Shown piece after piece: positions 52,446-63,360 of a stretch of DNA of 64,000 nt. The notes beneath the pieces were generated by a model, which was not told where the DNA came from, ran no database searches, and saw only the letters and a list, made by a program, of their open reading frames with translations. The stretch's first letter is position 1; each line of letters starts with the position of its first letter. The stretch is from Tetracentron sinense (lineage: Eukaryota; Streptophyta; Magnoliopsida; Trochodendrales; Trochodendraceae). The stretch lies in assembly GCA_015143295.1 (NCBI GenBank), contig CM026565.1, positions 17,308,548 to 17,372,547 of the forward strand. The letters run 5' to 3'. The position numbers and the translations under genes are program-made.

Positions 52446-54206
52446 TGTGGCATGTTCTGGAGGTGCTAGCCGAATTGATTTTGAAATGGCTCAGGAGTGC
52501 TAGGTTTTGATGATGTCATGTAGGGTGTAAAGGCGATGATGCTTTCCTATGACTTTGCTGATTGCGACTTACGGAGATACACGGTGTCGGTTTCTTCTGC
52601 TTGTCTTGCAAGGGCTGCTTGATATAGGTTGGTACGACCAGGTCTCGATACCGAAAGCTCTGCTTTAAAACAAAAATTTTAGAAAAATGTTGGAATTTTA
52701 CAAAAGTTTTTGATTTTGACAGAAAGAATGCTTAGCTAGCTTTTAAATTTATCAGGAAATTGCCTTTGCTAGGGCTTAGGGGATTTTGTAATTTTTCTTT
52801 CACTCTCGGAGAGTAGAGTATGACCTAGAAGAGGTTTTGTCACCACTGGAGATGTTTAGGGGTAGACTTGCTTGTCTTGCTGCTGCTGGAGATTGAACTC
52901 TGGTTAAGGAGAAGCTTGCTGGAGAGTAACTGGAAGCTTCTAGACCTTTGCTGGGGAGAGTGTTGTAGAGAGCAATTGGAGGCTCTACTGGGGATCCGCT
53001 GGGGAATGTGACATTATTGTAGACCACAACTGGGGATTTGTCGGGGAGTGAAACTTTGTTGGAGACTTTTAACTGTCTGCTGGGGAGTTGAACTTTGTTG
53101 AGGACCTGCGAGGGATTCGGGAATTCGGCGAGACTGATTGCTGTCGGATTTTGTTGCCGAACTGCTCTTTAGCTTTTCTCCCTTTTTTACCATTGGAATA
53201 ACCATGTCATGGGGTTCGCATGATTTTTGTGCAATAAGGCCATTACCGGTTTTCCTCATGCCTGTGAAGGTGGTTGATTTTTGTCCATTTTTTACCCCTA
53301 GCCGCAAGACTAGGTCCGGAGTCACATCATTTTTGTGCAATGAAGCCGATGTTGGTTTTCAGTCATGCCTGTGATTTGTTAGGGAAAATAGATGTTCTCC
53401 CTTCATTGTCCTGAATGACGCTCTACTGACGATTTGTGTTCCGTTGAGGATATAGATGTGATACTACGCTTGCATTCATAGTTTCTAGGGGATCTAAGAG
53501 GACTTAGAGTAGGACGAAATGTAGGCTAGGGGACAAAAGTTTGGGACACCTTGGGATTTCTCTTGTTGCAGTTGATCTTTATTCTTTTGGGGACTTCTCC
53601 CGTTGTATTCTCCTGGGGATTTGAACTTTGGGATTTTCGCCAGAGTTTTTTTTTTGCTCTGCTGGGAAATTTGAGAGAGATTGTTTCTACTGGAGACAGT
53701 TTTTTGGGAGAGGTTATCTCTGCTTGGGGAAAGAGTCCGGAGAGGTTGTCTCTGTGGGGAGTCTCTGATTTTGAGAATGTTTCGACTTCTATTTTGAGTT
53801 TTTCTTTGATGGAAATTTTATACCCTTGAGAGTTGATTCGGCTGGGAAAGTCGAGAGGATTCTTGCTTTGTTTGGACTCTGGAGGGGATTTTTAGAGAGA
53901 TTTTAACTCTGCTTGGGAAATGATTCTGGAAATATCTTGATCCCTTTAGTGACCGTACTTGATTGTCAAGTTGCCTACGTACCCTTTGTAGGATCAGGTT
54001 ATGATGTAGTTCAGGCAAATACTGCAGAAGTTAAGGAAGGGTGTCCCTGATAAGGTTATATGAAAGAAGTGTTGTTAGGCTCAAGGGGGCTAACTAGCAG
54101 ATTTCATTGATTTAAAAGGTTTACATTGCTGGGGGATAAGGAGTGTGCCAAGGATGGCCTCTTGTCATTTCTCGTAGAATCTACAAAGGCAAAGCGCCTA
54201 TCAGAT
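52446..54206 (-). other. Tat-C 3' noncoding region
   Basis: No gene. Collinear with 30661-32607, including CTGGGGA-type motifs, the paired TTTTTGTGCAATAAGG unit near 53225-53345 and the GTTGCCTACGTACCC block near 53970. Confidence 0.55.
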
Positions 54207-55480
54207 CTAGACCCTAAGCGTAGTATCGTTTGATTTTGTCCATGTTAATGAGCTTTGCGATGTCTTCATTATCCATACGTCCGAGTCGGAGGGTGCCGCC
54301 TGAAATTTGTCTCGAACGATGTATGGGCCTTTATAGTTGGGCATGAACTTACCCCTTGGGTCAGGGCGGTTTGGTAACATTTTTCGGAGAACCAGGTCAC
54401 TGACTTCGATGCTTTGTGGCTTAAATTTCCTGTTGAATGCCCTGGCCATACGCCTCAGATAGGCTTGAGAGTGGTTGATGGCTTTCAGTCGCCGCTCTTC
54501 AATCAGATTCAGCTGCTCATATCGGGTCTGTGCCCATTCTGCTTTTGAGATTTCTATTTCCACTAACACCCAGAGTGATGGAATTTTCACTTCGATGGGG
54601 AGGATTGCCTCCATACGATAGGCCAGAGGAAATGGTATGGCCCCAGTTGAAGTTCGGATGGATGTTCTATTGGCCATGAGTGCGTATGGGAGCATCTCAT
54701 GCCAGGCAGAGTAATTAGTCGTCCTCTTCTCTGTCATTTTCTTCATGTTCTTGTTGGCGGCTTCAACTGAACCATTGGTCTGAGGCTTGTATGGTGTGGA
54801 GTTGTGATGCTGTATTTTGAATTTCTAGCAGAGATCTGTCAGTCCCTTGTTGTAGAAGTTGAGAGCATTGTCTGTTACAATCTTAAATAGGACCCTATAT
54901 CGGTAGATGATGTCCTTTTTTAGAAAACGCTGAACCACGGAGGTTGTGACGTTGGCTTAAGAGGCTGCTTTGACCCATTTTGTGAAATAATCGATTGCTA
55001 TCATGATGAATCGATGTCTGTTTGATGCTTTCAGTACTATGAGTCCGATGACATCGATGCCCCAAGCTGAGAATGGCCATGGAGCGGTGAGATTGTGCAG
55101 CCTAGTCGGCGGTGCATTGATTCTGTCGACATATATTTGGCACTGGTGACACTTCTGTACATACTAGTAACAATCAGATTCCATTGTAGACCAGTAGTAG
55201 CCCAGTCTAAGTACCTTCTTGGAGAGCATTAACCCGTTCATGTGTGGGCTGCAAGTCCCTCCATGAACTTCTCAACCACCTGTGTAGCTTCACGAGTGTC
55301 AAGGCATTTGAGCCAGATTAGGTTCAGTGATCTCTTGTACAATATTCCTTCTGATAGGACAAATTAAATGGCCAGTCTTCTGATTTACCGACGGTCAGTT
55401 TTGAGGCATCAAGTGGGAAGGTCCCGTCCTCGAGATACTGCTTGATGTCTGCATACTAAGGATTGTTGTCTGATACCTCT
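54207..55480 (-). pseudogene. Tat-C integrase
   Basis: A broken zinc-finger region (about 55300-55130), then the core with DVIG near 55055, AIDYFTKWVKAAS, and KIVTDNALNF, where the second catalytic Asp (GAC, 54870-54872) is intact, the only one of the three copies to keep it. The open end at 54746-54207 holds NYSAWHEMLPYALMAN, LNLIEERRLKAINHSQAYL and LRKMLPNRPDPRGKF. A one-base loss near 54300 shifts the last 30 codons. Confidence 0.8.
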
Positions 55481-55559
55481 TCAATCTCAAGGCAGTAAGC
55501 AAGCTGATCCTATTGCTGAATTTCAATTAGCCAGAGCATGATACCCCTAGGGATCTATA

Positions 55560-55965
55560 CCATAGAGGCGAGAGTGTCCAGTGCATCGGTAAATCTATTG
55601 TGGTTCTTGGATCTATGACCGAAGCTGATTCTTCTGAACTGAGTGATTAGCACATTGAGGTAGGCCAAGTACGGGACTAGCCTTGCTTCTCGGATGACCC
55701 AAGATTCATTTACCAGACAGATTACCAAGGATGAGTCACCATACACATTTATCTCTTCAATCCTGATGCCCAGGGCTTCTTTTAGTCTGGCTATGCGCGC
55801 CTCATACTCTGCTTTGTTGTTCGAACATCTGAATCTCAGTTTGACTGAGATAGGGAGGTGTGCTCCCTTAAGAGAGATCAGGACTGCTCCTGTCCCATGC
55901 CCATGACTGTTAGCAGCTCTGTCGAAGTATAACTCCTAACCGAGCTATTGCTGTTCTTCAGACTC
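55560..55965 (-). pseudogene. Tat-C second (archaeal-type) RNase H
   Basis: FDRAANSHGHGTGAV, SNNKAEYEARIARLKEALG and VYGDSSLVICLVNESW on the minus strand, then HNRFTDALDTLAS with the final Asp. The acidic residues at the aligned positions remain, although the first block has Gly changed to Arg. Stops lie near 55938 and between frames. Confidence 0.75.
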
Positions 55966-55999
55966 TGCATATAGGATGGCTTTATCTAAAAACTGATCA

Positions 56000-56440
56000 T
56001 GTACTGAGATGTAGTCTTGTGCTGGATTGTGGGCCAGGTGTTCTGCAATCGCTTGCCCCTTAATTGACTTCTGAGTCATATACATAATGTCAAATTCTGG
56101 CAAAATCATGAGCCATCGAGCTGTCCTCCCGGTAGTGGCTGACTTTTCTAGTAAGTACTTGAGTGGGTCCATCTGGGAGATCAGGATTGCTGGATAAAAG
56201 AGCAGATAGTGCTGCAGTTGTTGAGTAGCCCAGACTAGTGCCAGGCAAGTTTTCTCAAGTGGGTTGTACCTCTCTTCATACTCCAACAGGCGCTTACTAA
56301 TGTAGTAAATGGCTTGCTCTGTTATGCTTGTTGCGTCATGTTGTGCCAGGACGCACCTTATGGAGGTTTCTTGTACTGAGATGTAGAGTAGCAGTGGCCA
56401 TCCTGGCGTAGGAGGCACAAATACTGGAGGATGGAGAAGA
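56000..56440 (-). pseudogene. Tat-C first RNase H
   Basis: Open at 56418-55945: PPTPGWPLLLYISVQETSIR, AIYYISKRLLEYEERYNPLE, CLALVWATQQLQHYLLFYP and MDPLKYLLEKSATTGRTARW. This is the only copy in which this domain is uninterrupted. Confidence 0.8.
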
Positions 56441-57619
56441 TACTGCTTTATTCTGTCAAAGGCTTCCTGTCACTCGTCTGTCCAAACTATACGTATATTC
56501 TTCCGGAGAAGCTTAAAGATTGACTTGCATATCGGAGTGAGCTGAGAAATGAATCAGCTGATGCAATAAATTTTGACCAGGAACCTCCGGATTTCTTTTT
56601 CAGTTTGGGGAGTCGGTATTTCGATGATAGCTTTGGCTTTAGCTGGATTGATCTCGATGCCTCTTTTGCTGACTATGACGCCAATGTGCTTTCCTAATGA
56701 GGCTCCAAGACACATTTGGCTAGATTTAGTCACAGGCCGAACTCTCTGAGTCTATCACACAGTCTTTTCAAGTCTTCAGGATGTTGCTTGGCAGTAGGTG
56801 ATTTGATAATCATGTCACCCACATAAACTTCAGCTGATTTGTGGATCATATCGTGGAATAGCGCTGTCATGGCCCTCTGATAGGTTGCCCCTATGTTCTT
56901 GAGCTCGAAGGGCATTACCTTGTAGCAGAATGTGCCCTAAGACGTTATGAAGGTGGTTTTGTCTATGCCTTCTTCTGCAATTCTAATCTGGTTATATCTG
57001 GAGAAACCATCTATGAATGAAAGCGTTTTATGCCCTGCTGTGTTCTCGACCAGAATGTTGATATGCGAGAGAGAGAAGTTGTCTTTAGGGTTTACCTTGT
57101 TCAGATTACGGTAATTGATACACATTCGGACCTTGCCATCCTTTTTGGTTACCGGTACGATATTATCTAACCATTCAGGATAGGTTGCTACTGCTAGGAA
57201 GTCTGCTTTGATCTACTTCTCTATCTCTTCTTTAACCTTTTGGGACCATTCGGGCCTTATCAGCCTTAGTTTTTGTTTAAATGCCCTGACTTCGGGTTTA
57301 GGGGCAGTCTGTCTACCACTAATGCTGGGTTTAGGCCAGACATGTCTACATAAGACCAGACGAAGACGTCACTGTAGCTCTTCAGGAAGTTAATCATGTC
57401 TGTTCTTTGTTGCGGGCTCGTAGTTGTGCCGATCTTGACGTGCTGGGGGTTGTCCTCAGATCCAAGGTTTATGGTCTCGATGTAAGATTGCAGGATCCAT
57501 TCATTGTGCTCTAGGAGGTCCAAAATCTCTTGAGGCGATTCCTCTTCCTGTTATAAGTTACACTCAACTTCTGAAAGTTCAAGGAGGGATTTAGGGATAG
57601 CCTTATCAGAGGTGATTTC
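56441..57619 (-). pseudogene. Tat-C reverse transcriptase
   Basis: Exon start at 57619 with EEESPQEILDLLEHNEW, then MINFLKSYSDVFVWSYVDM, MCINYRNLNKVNPKDNFSL and SFIDGFSRYNQIRIAEEG. The catalytic box is YVGD at 56814-56825, the first Asp changed to Gly. Frame breaks occur near 57266, 57210, 56935 and 56700. Confidence 0.85.
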
Positions 57620-57924
57620 CTGACAAATCATTAAGCTTAGTTTATCATGTTTTTTGGGTTTTTTTGTTGGCTTCAAGACACTAAGCCTTCCAGGGAAAGA
57701 GTCCGTGTGATTTTGTCATTAGGCAGATGAAATGTTTTGTGCAAAACATGTTTTTGAGTCAAAATATCAGATTTTTCTATTGATAAAACAATGGCTGTTG
57801 TTTACGAAAAGCTAACTCAAAAAGAGGCTGACAGTGGTCGATATTTAGATTTTACAATGGGAGCAAAAGAGAAGATAGAAGGAGAAGAAGAATGGTGCTT
57901 CGGTCACTGCTTGATCGAACCAAC
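57620..57924 (-). other. Putative intron between protease and RT exons (Tat-C)
   Basis: 305 nt on the minus strand. The donor is CAG|GTTGGT, the best match to the consensus of the three copies, and the acceptor is TTTGTCAG|G. Both exons are in phase 0 as in Tat-A, and unspliced reading meets TGA six codons in. ACTAAGC lies about 20 nt before the acceptor. Confidence 0.6.
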
Positions 57925-58635
57925 CTGCCCTGTAACTTGCTCACCTTGGCCTTGAGTGGCCTCGATGGTTAGAGCCTCAGTCCACCAGTGGATCAGTGGT
58001 CGGTGATTGGATGATGCCTTGGCGCTGTTAGAGAAGATACAGATTTGTTCTCCTGTTGAATCTTTCGCTTATGTGGCATCTTCGACAGTCAGCTCGTCGA
58101 ACATCTGTGCCATGCTGAATATTTTCGGATCTAGACTCCCTGAAGACTTAAAACTGGGCTAGGGGTTTGAGATACTGGCAACTGGTGTAAGAGGGGTATC
58201 TGGGTAGGCTTGGAATGTTCCCACTAGGAAGGTTATAAAGATGGAGGTCGGGGCTCTGGTTTCGCCGACCGGTTGTTCTTCTTTGTAAGCTTGGAGAGAT
58301 AGTCCTCAAATTTGGATTTGTACCCTAATCCGAATGGTGGAGTATAGCGAGGAGGTACATATCTCTTCTTCATCCCCTGATTTCTGACTACCAGGCCTGA
58401 CCCTGGTTGATAGTTTATTCTGCTCATTATCTTGACAAATGGTGGCATTGCTCGCCTGCTTTGCTCTTCTAACCAAGCAATAGAACTGACTTGCTCAAAC
58501 TAATATGTCATAAAGGCGGTACCTTGTCCCAACTCCTGGATGTCCTCGAAGAAACTAGCCATCTCTTCTGAAGGGATCACGACCAATTAGTCACCCTGAA
58601 CGAATTTGATTCTCTGATGGAGAGAGGAGGGAATG
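57925..58635 (-). pseudogene. Tat-C end of protease, G-patch-like segment and linker
   Basis: From 58635: the last protease residues (RIKFVQGD, then a stop, and VIPSEEMASFFEDIQELGQG), then the G-patch-like segment open at 58448-58233 (IMSRINYQPGSGLVVRNQGM, with GLG changed to GLV), FGLGYKSKFEDYL, and the acidic linker with MFDELTVEDA. The protease active site is beyond the truncation. Confidence 0.6.
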
Positions 58636-58919
58636 ATAAGATATTTGAGGATTTCCCTCCTTATGTTTTAATTGATAATCCTTTAGAGGCATCATTCACT
58701 CATCTTAAACTCCCGGATCCCATCATAGAAAAATCCATAGGGTATGGTTATTATTTGCTTAATTTCACTCATCTAAAAGGTTTTCCCTTGGAAAAACATA
58801 AAATGAGAGTCAAGCATAAAATTGCAAACTTGCAAAGGCGTAGAAAATCTCTATTTTCTGACTCGGATGGGCTTGTGCTCAAGGCTAAGGCCCAATATTC
58901 CGTCTACTTAGACGGTTGA
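58636..58919 (+). pseudogene. Unidentified open frame, 3' fragment
   Basis: 94 codons enter from the Tat-C junction and end in TGA at 58917-58919. Its apparent ATG at 58617 lies in Tat-C sequence, so the start is artificial. The product contains YVLIDNPLEASFTHLKLPD, HKMRVKHKIANLQRRRKSLF and AKAQYSVYLDG. I do not recognise it. By position before the GGGAGGCAACCCA motif it could be the end of an element ORF, either the end of pol or an extra ORF. Confidence 0.35.
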
Positions 58920-59019
58920 ATGATTTTTGAGATTGTCTGGCTGAAGACGTAAAACTTAGCGCTTGTGGGAGGCAACCCATTGATTTTGTAGTGTCTTTTA
59001 TTTTATTTTTAGAGGTAGA

Positions 59020-59240
59020 TTCTAAGTTTGGGGTTCCCTTACCTTTTTTTGAGTATTTTTAATCACCCTTACTATTTTTAGAGAGTCAGTTTGGGGTTCC
59101 CCTATTTTTTTTGAGTCTTTTTAATCACCCTACTATTTTTAGAGAGTCAGTTTGGGGTTCCCCTATTTTTTTGAGTCTTTTTAATCACTCCTACTCTTTT
59201 TAGAGAGTCAGTTCGAGATCCCCAATTTTTTTTGAGTCAG
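59020..59240 (+). repeat. Tandem repeat, about 62-bp unit, about 3.5 copies
   Basis: Each unit has AGTTTGGGGTTCCC, a T-run, GAGT, CTTTTTAATCACCC and TACTATTTTTAGAGAGTC. The region 59240-60750 after it holds no gene; it is AT-rich with an A-run at 59905-59920 and a poorly supported 94-codon minus-strand frame. Confidence 0.75.
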
Positions 59241-60763
59241 TCTGTCCTACTGTTATCCACTATTATGACTTGTGATGCTACTTGATTTCATTATGGCATA
59301 TTATCTCATTGCATCTATTTTTGTGTGGATATTTCTTCTTTTGTACTAATCCTGTAGGTATTGTTTGGACGAAGTTTGGGGTGGTTTGTATACATTCTTG
59401 AATTATTTTCACCCCTTTCCCCATGATTTGTTTTTCATGAGTCAGGTATTATTGTTCTAATCTCTTTTGTTCTCTATTTCTATTTTTACATTGGGGACAA
59501 TGTAAACTTTAAGTTTGAGGTTGGGAAATAATAGGTCAGGCTATTATTTTATTTACTAATCTTGGGTGATTGTGCAACCATGAATAGGGTAGAACATGCA
59601 AATACACTGAAATTTTTATTGATTGTTCTATTCTTAAATTTGAAAAATTGTGATGCATTTAGGGTAATCCAAATCTTATTGATAGGGCTGAATTTGAGAT
59701 CACATAATCCCAAATAAACACTGTTTTTAACCATTGATTGAATTATAAGAGCTGAAATTATTTTTATGTCATGAATACACTTTGAAATTTGCACAAGCAC
59801 TCTAATACATTGTCTAGTGGGGTTTGAAACCAAACTAATTGATTAGTGATTTTGTTAACTCATAGAAAATTGAATAACCTAGAAATTGAACACTAACCTT
59901 GGCAAAAAAAAAAAAAAAATTTGATAGAAGAATGGGTTACCTGAACAAAGTTTTACACTTAGTAATCGGGCCTCTTGCCTCACTAAGCATAGAGAGTTCG
60001 CGTCAAACCGTGTGATTTTTGGAATGGATAAAATAACCTAGTGTGACTAGTTTAAGTTCGTAGCCTATTTAACTTGAATTAATAAGCCCTTAGAGGTGTC
60101 TTAACACCTGGTACCCTAAAACCATCTGGTTTGGGAGTTACCGGCCTAACACTCGCTACATGGGTTATATAGAATGCTTAATGGACTTAGATTCTGCACA
60201 GTCACACTTATAAAAGAAAAAGTATTGAATGAAAGCCTTGGAGTTGGTAGTTTAAATTAAAAGGAAATTCAATGATAAATGAGAAGACAGAAAAACTGTT
60301 GAAAAGTAAGGTTGATGTCACACATTCGATTGTTAGTCACATTACACATCAAAGAAATTCTGAAAAATATTTTATGAGTTAATTTTTCAAACTGGGTAAG
60401 AATAGTGTGAAATTGAGAATGTGGAGAATTGAAAATTCAACCTTTTGAATAATTTTTGGATTATCTTGTATGTATTGTGATTTTAAAAATTTTTAGAATA
60501 TGTTCAATCAATGTTTTGAATCTTGCATGTTTTACTTGAGTCTATTGCACAATTACAGGGTAGTACAGATGTTTGTAGGTGTCATCACTGTAAACCTTCA
60601 CGAGACTTCACTCGTCCTCTAGGGCCACCTAGGGGTTTAAAAGGCTTGTTGCATATGCAAAATGCAACCGGGGATCCCACGAAAGGGGATGTAGGTTTAG
60701 TTTAGTTAAGTTTTATTATATTTTTCATTGTTCGAGGACTAGCAATGTCTAAGTTTGGGGTTG

Positions 60764-62312
60764 TGATCGGTGCTAAATGTTATACATAAAAGCACCTCAA
60801 ACTTAACTTGCTAATCATTTAGAGTAATTATTTATATTATTTTATGCTACTTGGTTGTTTATTCTTATTTCAGGTTCATACGAGGAAAAGAAGATAAAAT
60901 GGAAGATTTACAAGCTTCAAAGACTCCAAAAATCTCAGAAAAAAAAGAAGAGTAAAAGAAAGAAGAAGAAAAGAGAGCGAAATTGCAGAAATCTACCCTG
61001 ATAAATCGATTGGCCAAAATCGCACTTCTATCAATAGAGGGGTAGTTTGGTAATTTTTCTTTATCCAAAATTTATGAAAGTTTTTGGGTAGATTCTAGAT
61101 GACCTAAAGGAGCTATGTTTAAAATTTCGGGTCAATCCGATTAAAATTGAGCTCTCTAGAATTATTTGAAGTTCAGTGGCAAAACTGTAAATAGGGTGAA
61201 ATAATATTCCGTGAATAGTGTTTCGTGAATAGTGTTTTAGTACTTCTAAACACTTTCCAACTCTATTATTGTCTTCCTAAATGATGGTTTAATCCTCATT
61301 CAACCCTAAGAGAGTTTAGAGAGAGAAAAAGAAGAGTTGTACCTCAATTAGAACTCCTTATTCTAGAAGGACTCTATCTTTCTATCTTTCTTTATAAAAA
61401 GAAGAATTCTTAGCCATTATCATTAGAGGGAGAGAGAGAGAAATTTGTAGAGATTTTGGATCTGAAGAAGAGAAGCTCTGGAGATCAAGGAAGTCATGAA
61501 GAGAAGTGCTGCAGCTTTGTCTATGAAGATGTTGCATACCTCCCTCGCGATGAACTAATTTTCACTCTAGGGTTTCGATGAAACCCTAGCCAAGTAACTG
61601 TGTCCTTTATTTTATTTTTATTTTAATTCTCTGCATTGTAAGACATTGATTGCATAATGAGATGATTGTTTTCAAACAACCGGATTTATTTGAATTATAC
61701 TTAATTTCAATGGAATTCTCAACCTTGTCTTAGGTATTATGAAATTGGAATTAAAATCACTTGTGTTAATTTTCGTTAGAATTTAAACATAGGTTTTATG
61801 CAATGGTTTTAAAATATCGAGAGATTAAATTTGAAGATATTTTATGCTAAGGGAAGACGAGTGATTACACAACCGTAGATTAGTGTGTATCATTCGTGCT
61901 AACCGAAGATACGATATTCTAAGGATATAATCCCTTGAACTTTTCTTGAGCAGTTGAGAGGGGACGTGCTGTCACTCTAACTGGAATGTTTACAATTTAA
62001 GAGGTTATAATAAATTTAAAATAGGGATTAGTTATTAGGTTAGTGGTGGATTTGAAAACCCTAGATTTTCTCTCCAAAAGGATTTAAAAACCCAATTGTT
62101 TTTAGTTTAATTTAGAAATTTCATTTAAATTAGTTTAATTCATTGTTTTAGTTTAATCAAATCAAAATTCAATTGCCTCAATTATTAGTTTAAAATTAAT
62201 CTGAATAAAAAGCAATGAAACCAGTGCAGTCCTCAGAGGAATGATACCCTTACTAGTACTATTCTACGGAATTATTACTAAGAAGGAATAATTTAAGATT
62301 GACTGACGATCA
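60764..62312 (+). mobile_element. LTR with perfect TGATCG...CGATCA ends, 1,549 bp
   Basis: Starts TGATCGGTGCTAAATG after AAGTTTGGGGTTG and ends GACTGACGATCA. The six terminal bases are exact inverted copies. The right flank is GTTTC, part of a Tekay-like LTR that continues from there, so the element inserted into that LTR. The CAGTCCTCAGAGGAATGATA phrase near the end is common close to the ends of Athila/Tat-like LTRs as I recall. No primer-binding site follows, so it is a 3' LTR. Confidence 0.7.
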
Positions 62313-63360
62313 GTTTCCATTTTGGAGAGAAATCAAGGGGTTTGTGAACCCACACTCCACTCAAGCCCATTTTTCTTCAAGATCAAGGCACAAGCTCGTG
62401 AGGAGTATCTCCTCAAGCTAGGGCAGCAACTCACGGTTGTTTTTGGAAGGGGATTTCTTCCTCACTTGATCAAGGTCGGTATTTCTTGCTACCCTCCTAG
62501 TTATAGTTCCTATTTTCCCTTTATTTCTTTTGATTTTCTTTCATTTACACATGAGCTATGAGATGGATGGTCGTGAATGGGTATGAATGGTGAATGGAGG
62601 TGGATGTTGGCGAATGGATGCCGTGTGGATGATGTGATGGATGAATGGGAAAGGGCATTGTACTAATAATGAACATACAAGTGTGATGTGAGCATAACCC
62701 ACCTAGAAAAGCATGATTTAGGTTTAAAGGAATAATGAATAATGAACACACCATGTTTGATGAAATGCCAAGGTGAATAAAGTGAGTTGTAAATTAGGAA
62801 ATGCATGCCAAATAAATTATGAATATTGCTAGGGCCTATGATAGTGTGTTTCTTGCTTTCCCTAAATGATATGAATATTACATTGCTCAATCATTGATAT
62901 TATATGTGTTGTGAAATTACCCAAATGTCATATTTAAATTTAAATGCAAGTATGTACATGGTTCCCACTAGCACGGCATGCATGACATGATTTATCGAGG
63001 TTTCCAAGAACATGGTTAGAGGTGGGACATATCCTACGATATGTTTTACCTCGCTCTTGACAAGGACAAGTCAATCATGCATTATCATAAGAAGGGTTTC
63101 CCTTCTCTCGCAAGTACATATATATTATAAGAAGGGTTTCCCTTCCCTCGCAAGTACATCTCACAAGGACATCTCACAAGTGAAAGGACATGACATGAGC
63201 ATTTAGAAAGAAGGGTCTCCCTTCCCTCACAAGTAGTTTACTCTTCCAAGCATGATACAAGCATGACATGACACGGCATGACAAGCATGAGCATTTTAGG
63301 AAGAAGGGTCTCCCTTCCCTCACAAGTAGATTACTTTTCCGAACAAGCAAGCATGATACA
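62313..63360 (+). mobile_element. Tekay-like LTR fragment (first half missing)
   Basis: Collinear with about 42787-43770 of the solo LTR: GTTTCC, GGAGAGAAATCAAGGGGTTTG, the GGTCGGTATTTCTTGCTACCC phrase, GCATGCATGACATGA and hairpin units. Its left part is cut off by the Athila-like insertion and its right part by the next LTR at 63361. Confidence 0.75.
63085..63330. repeat. GAAGGG/CCCTTC hairpin units in the Tekay-like LTR fragment
   Basis: Four units: GAAGGGTTTCCCTTC twice and GAAGGGTCTCCCTTC twice, each followed by CGCAAGTACAT or ACAAGTAG. They are the same family as 43560-43705. Confidence 0.75.

Larger units (their letters stand above)
51579..58635 (-). mobile_element. Tat-C: Tat/Ogre-like element, both ends truncated
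   Basis: On the minus strand: end of protease (from 58635), G-patch-like segment, putative intron, RT, two RNase H domains, integrase, repetitive 3' DNA with the tandem array. The 3' LTR start and polypurine tract are missing at 51579; part of the LTR is probably at 9906-10829. The upstream half (ORF1, gag, most of the protease) is gone at 58635, where an unrelated element begins. Confidence 0.8.
58636..62312 (+). mobile_element. 3' part of an Athila-like Ty3/gypsy element with its 3' LTR
   Basis: A short open frame (to 58919) is followed by GTGGGAGGCAACCCA, a phrase I associate with the 3' region of Athila-type elements, then about 1.8 kb of noncoding DNA with AAGTTTGGGGT phrases, a polypurine-like AAGTTTGGGG at 60751, and an LTR at 60764-62312. 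No RT or integrase is present: everything upstream was lost at the Tat-C junction. Assignment to Athila rests on these phrases only. Confidence 0.5.

Noticed and set aside
59549..59833. 94-codon minus-strand frame in the Athila-like 3' region
   Set aside because: AT-rich, no recognisable motif, opposite to the element and without a counterpart.
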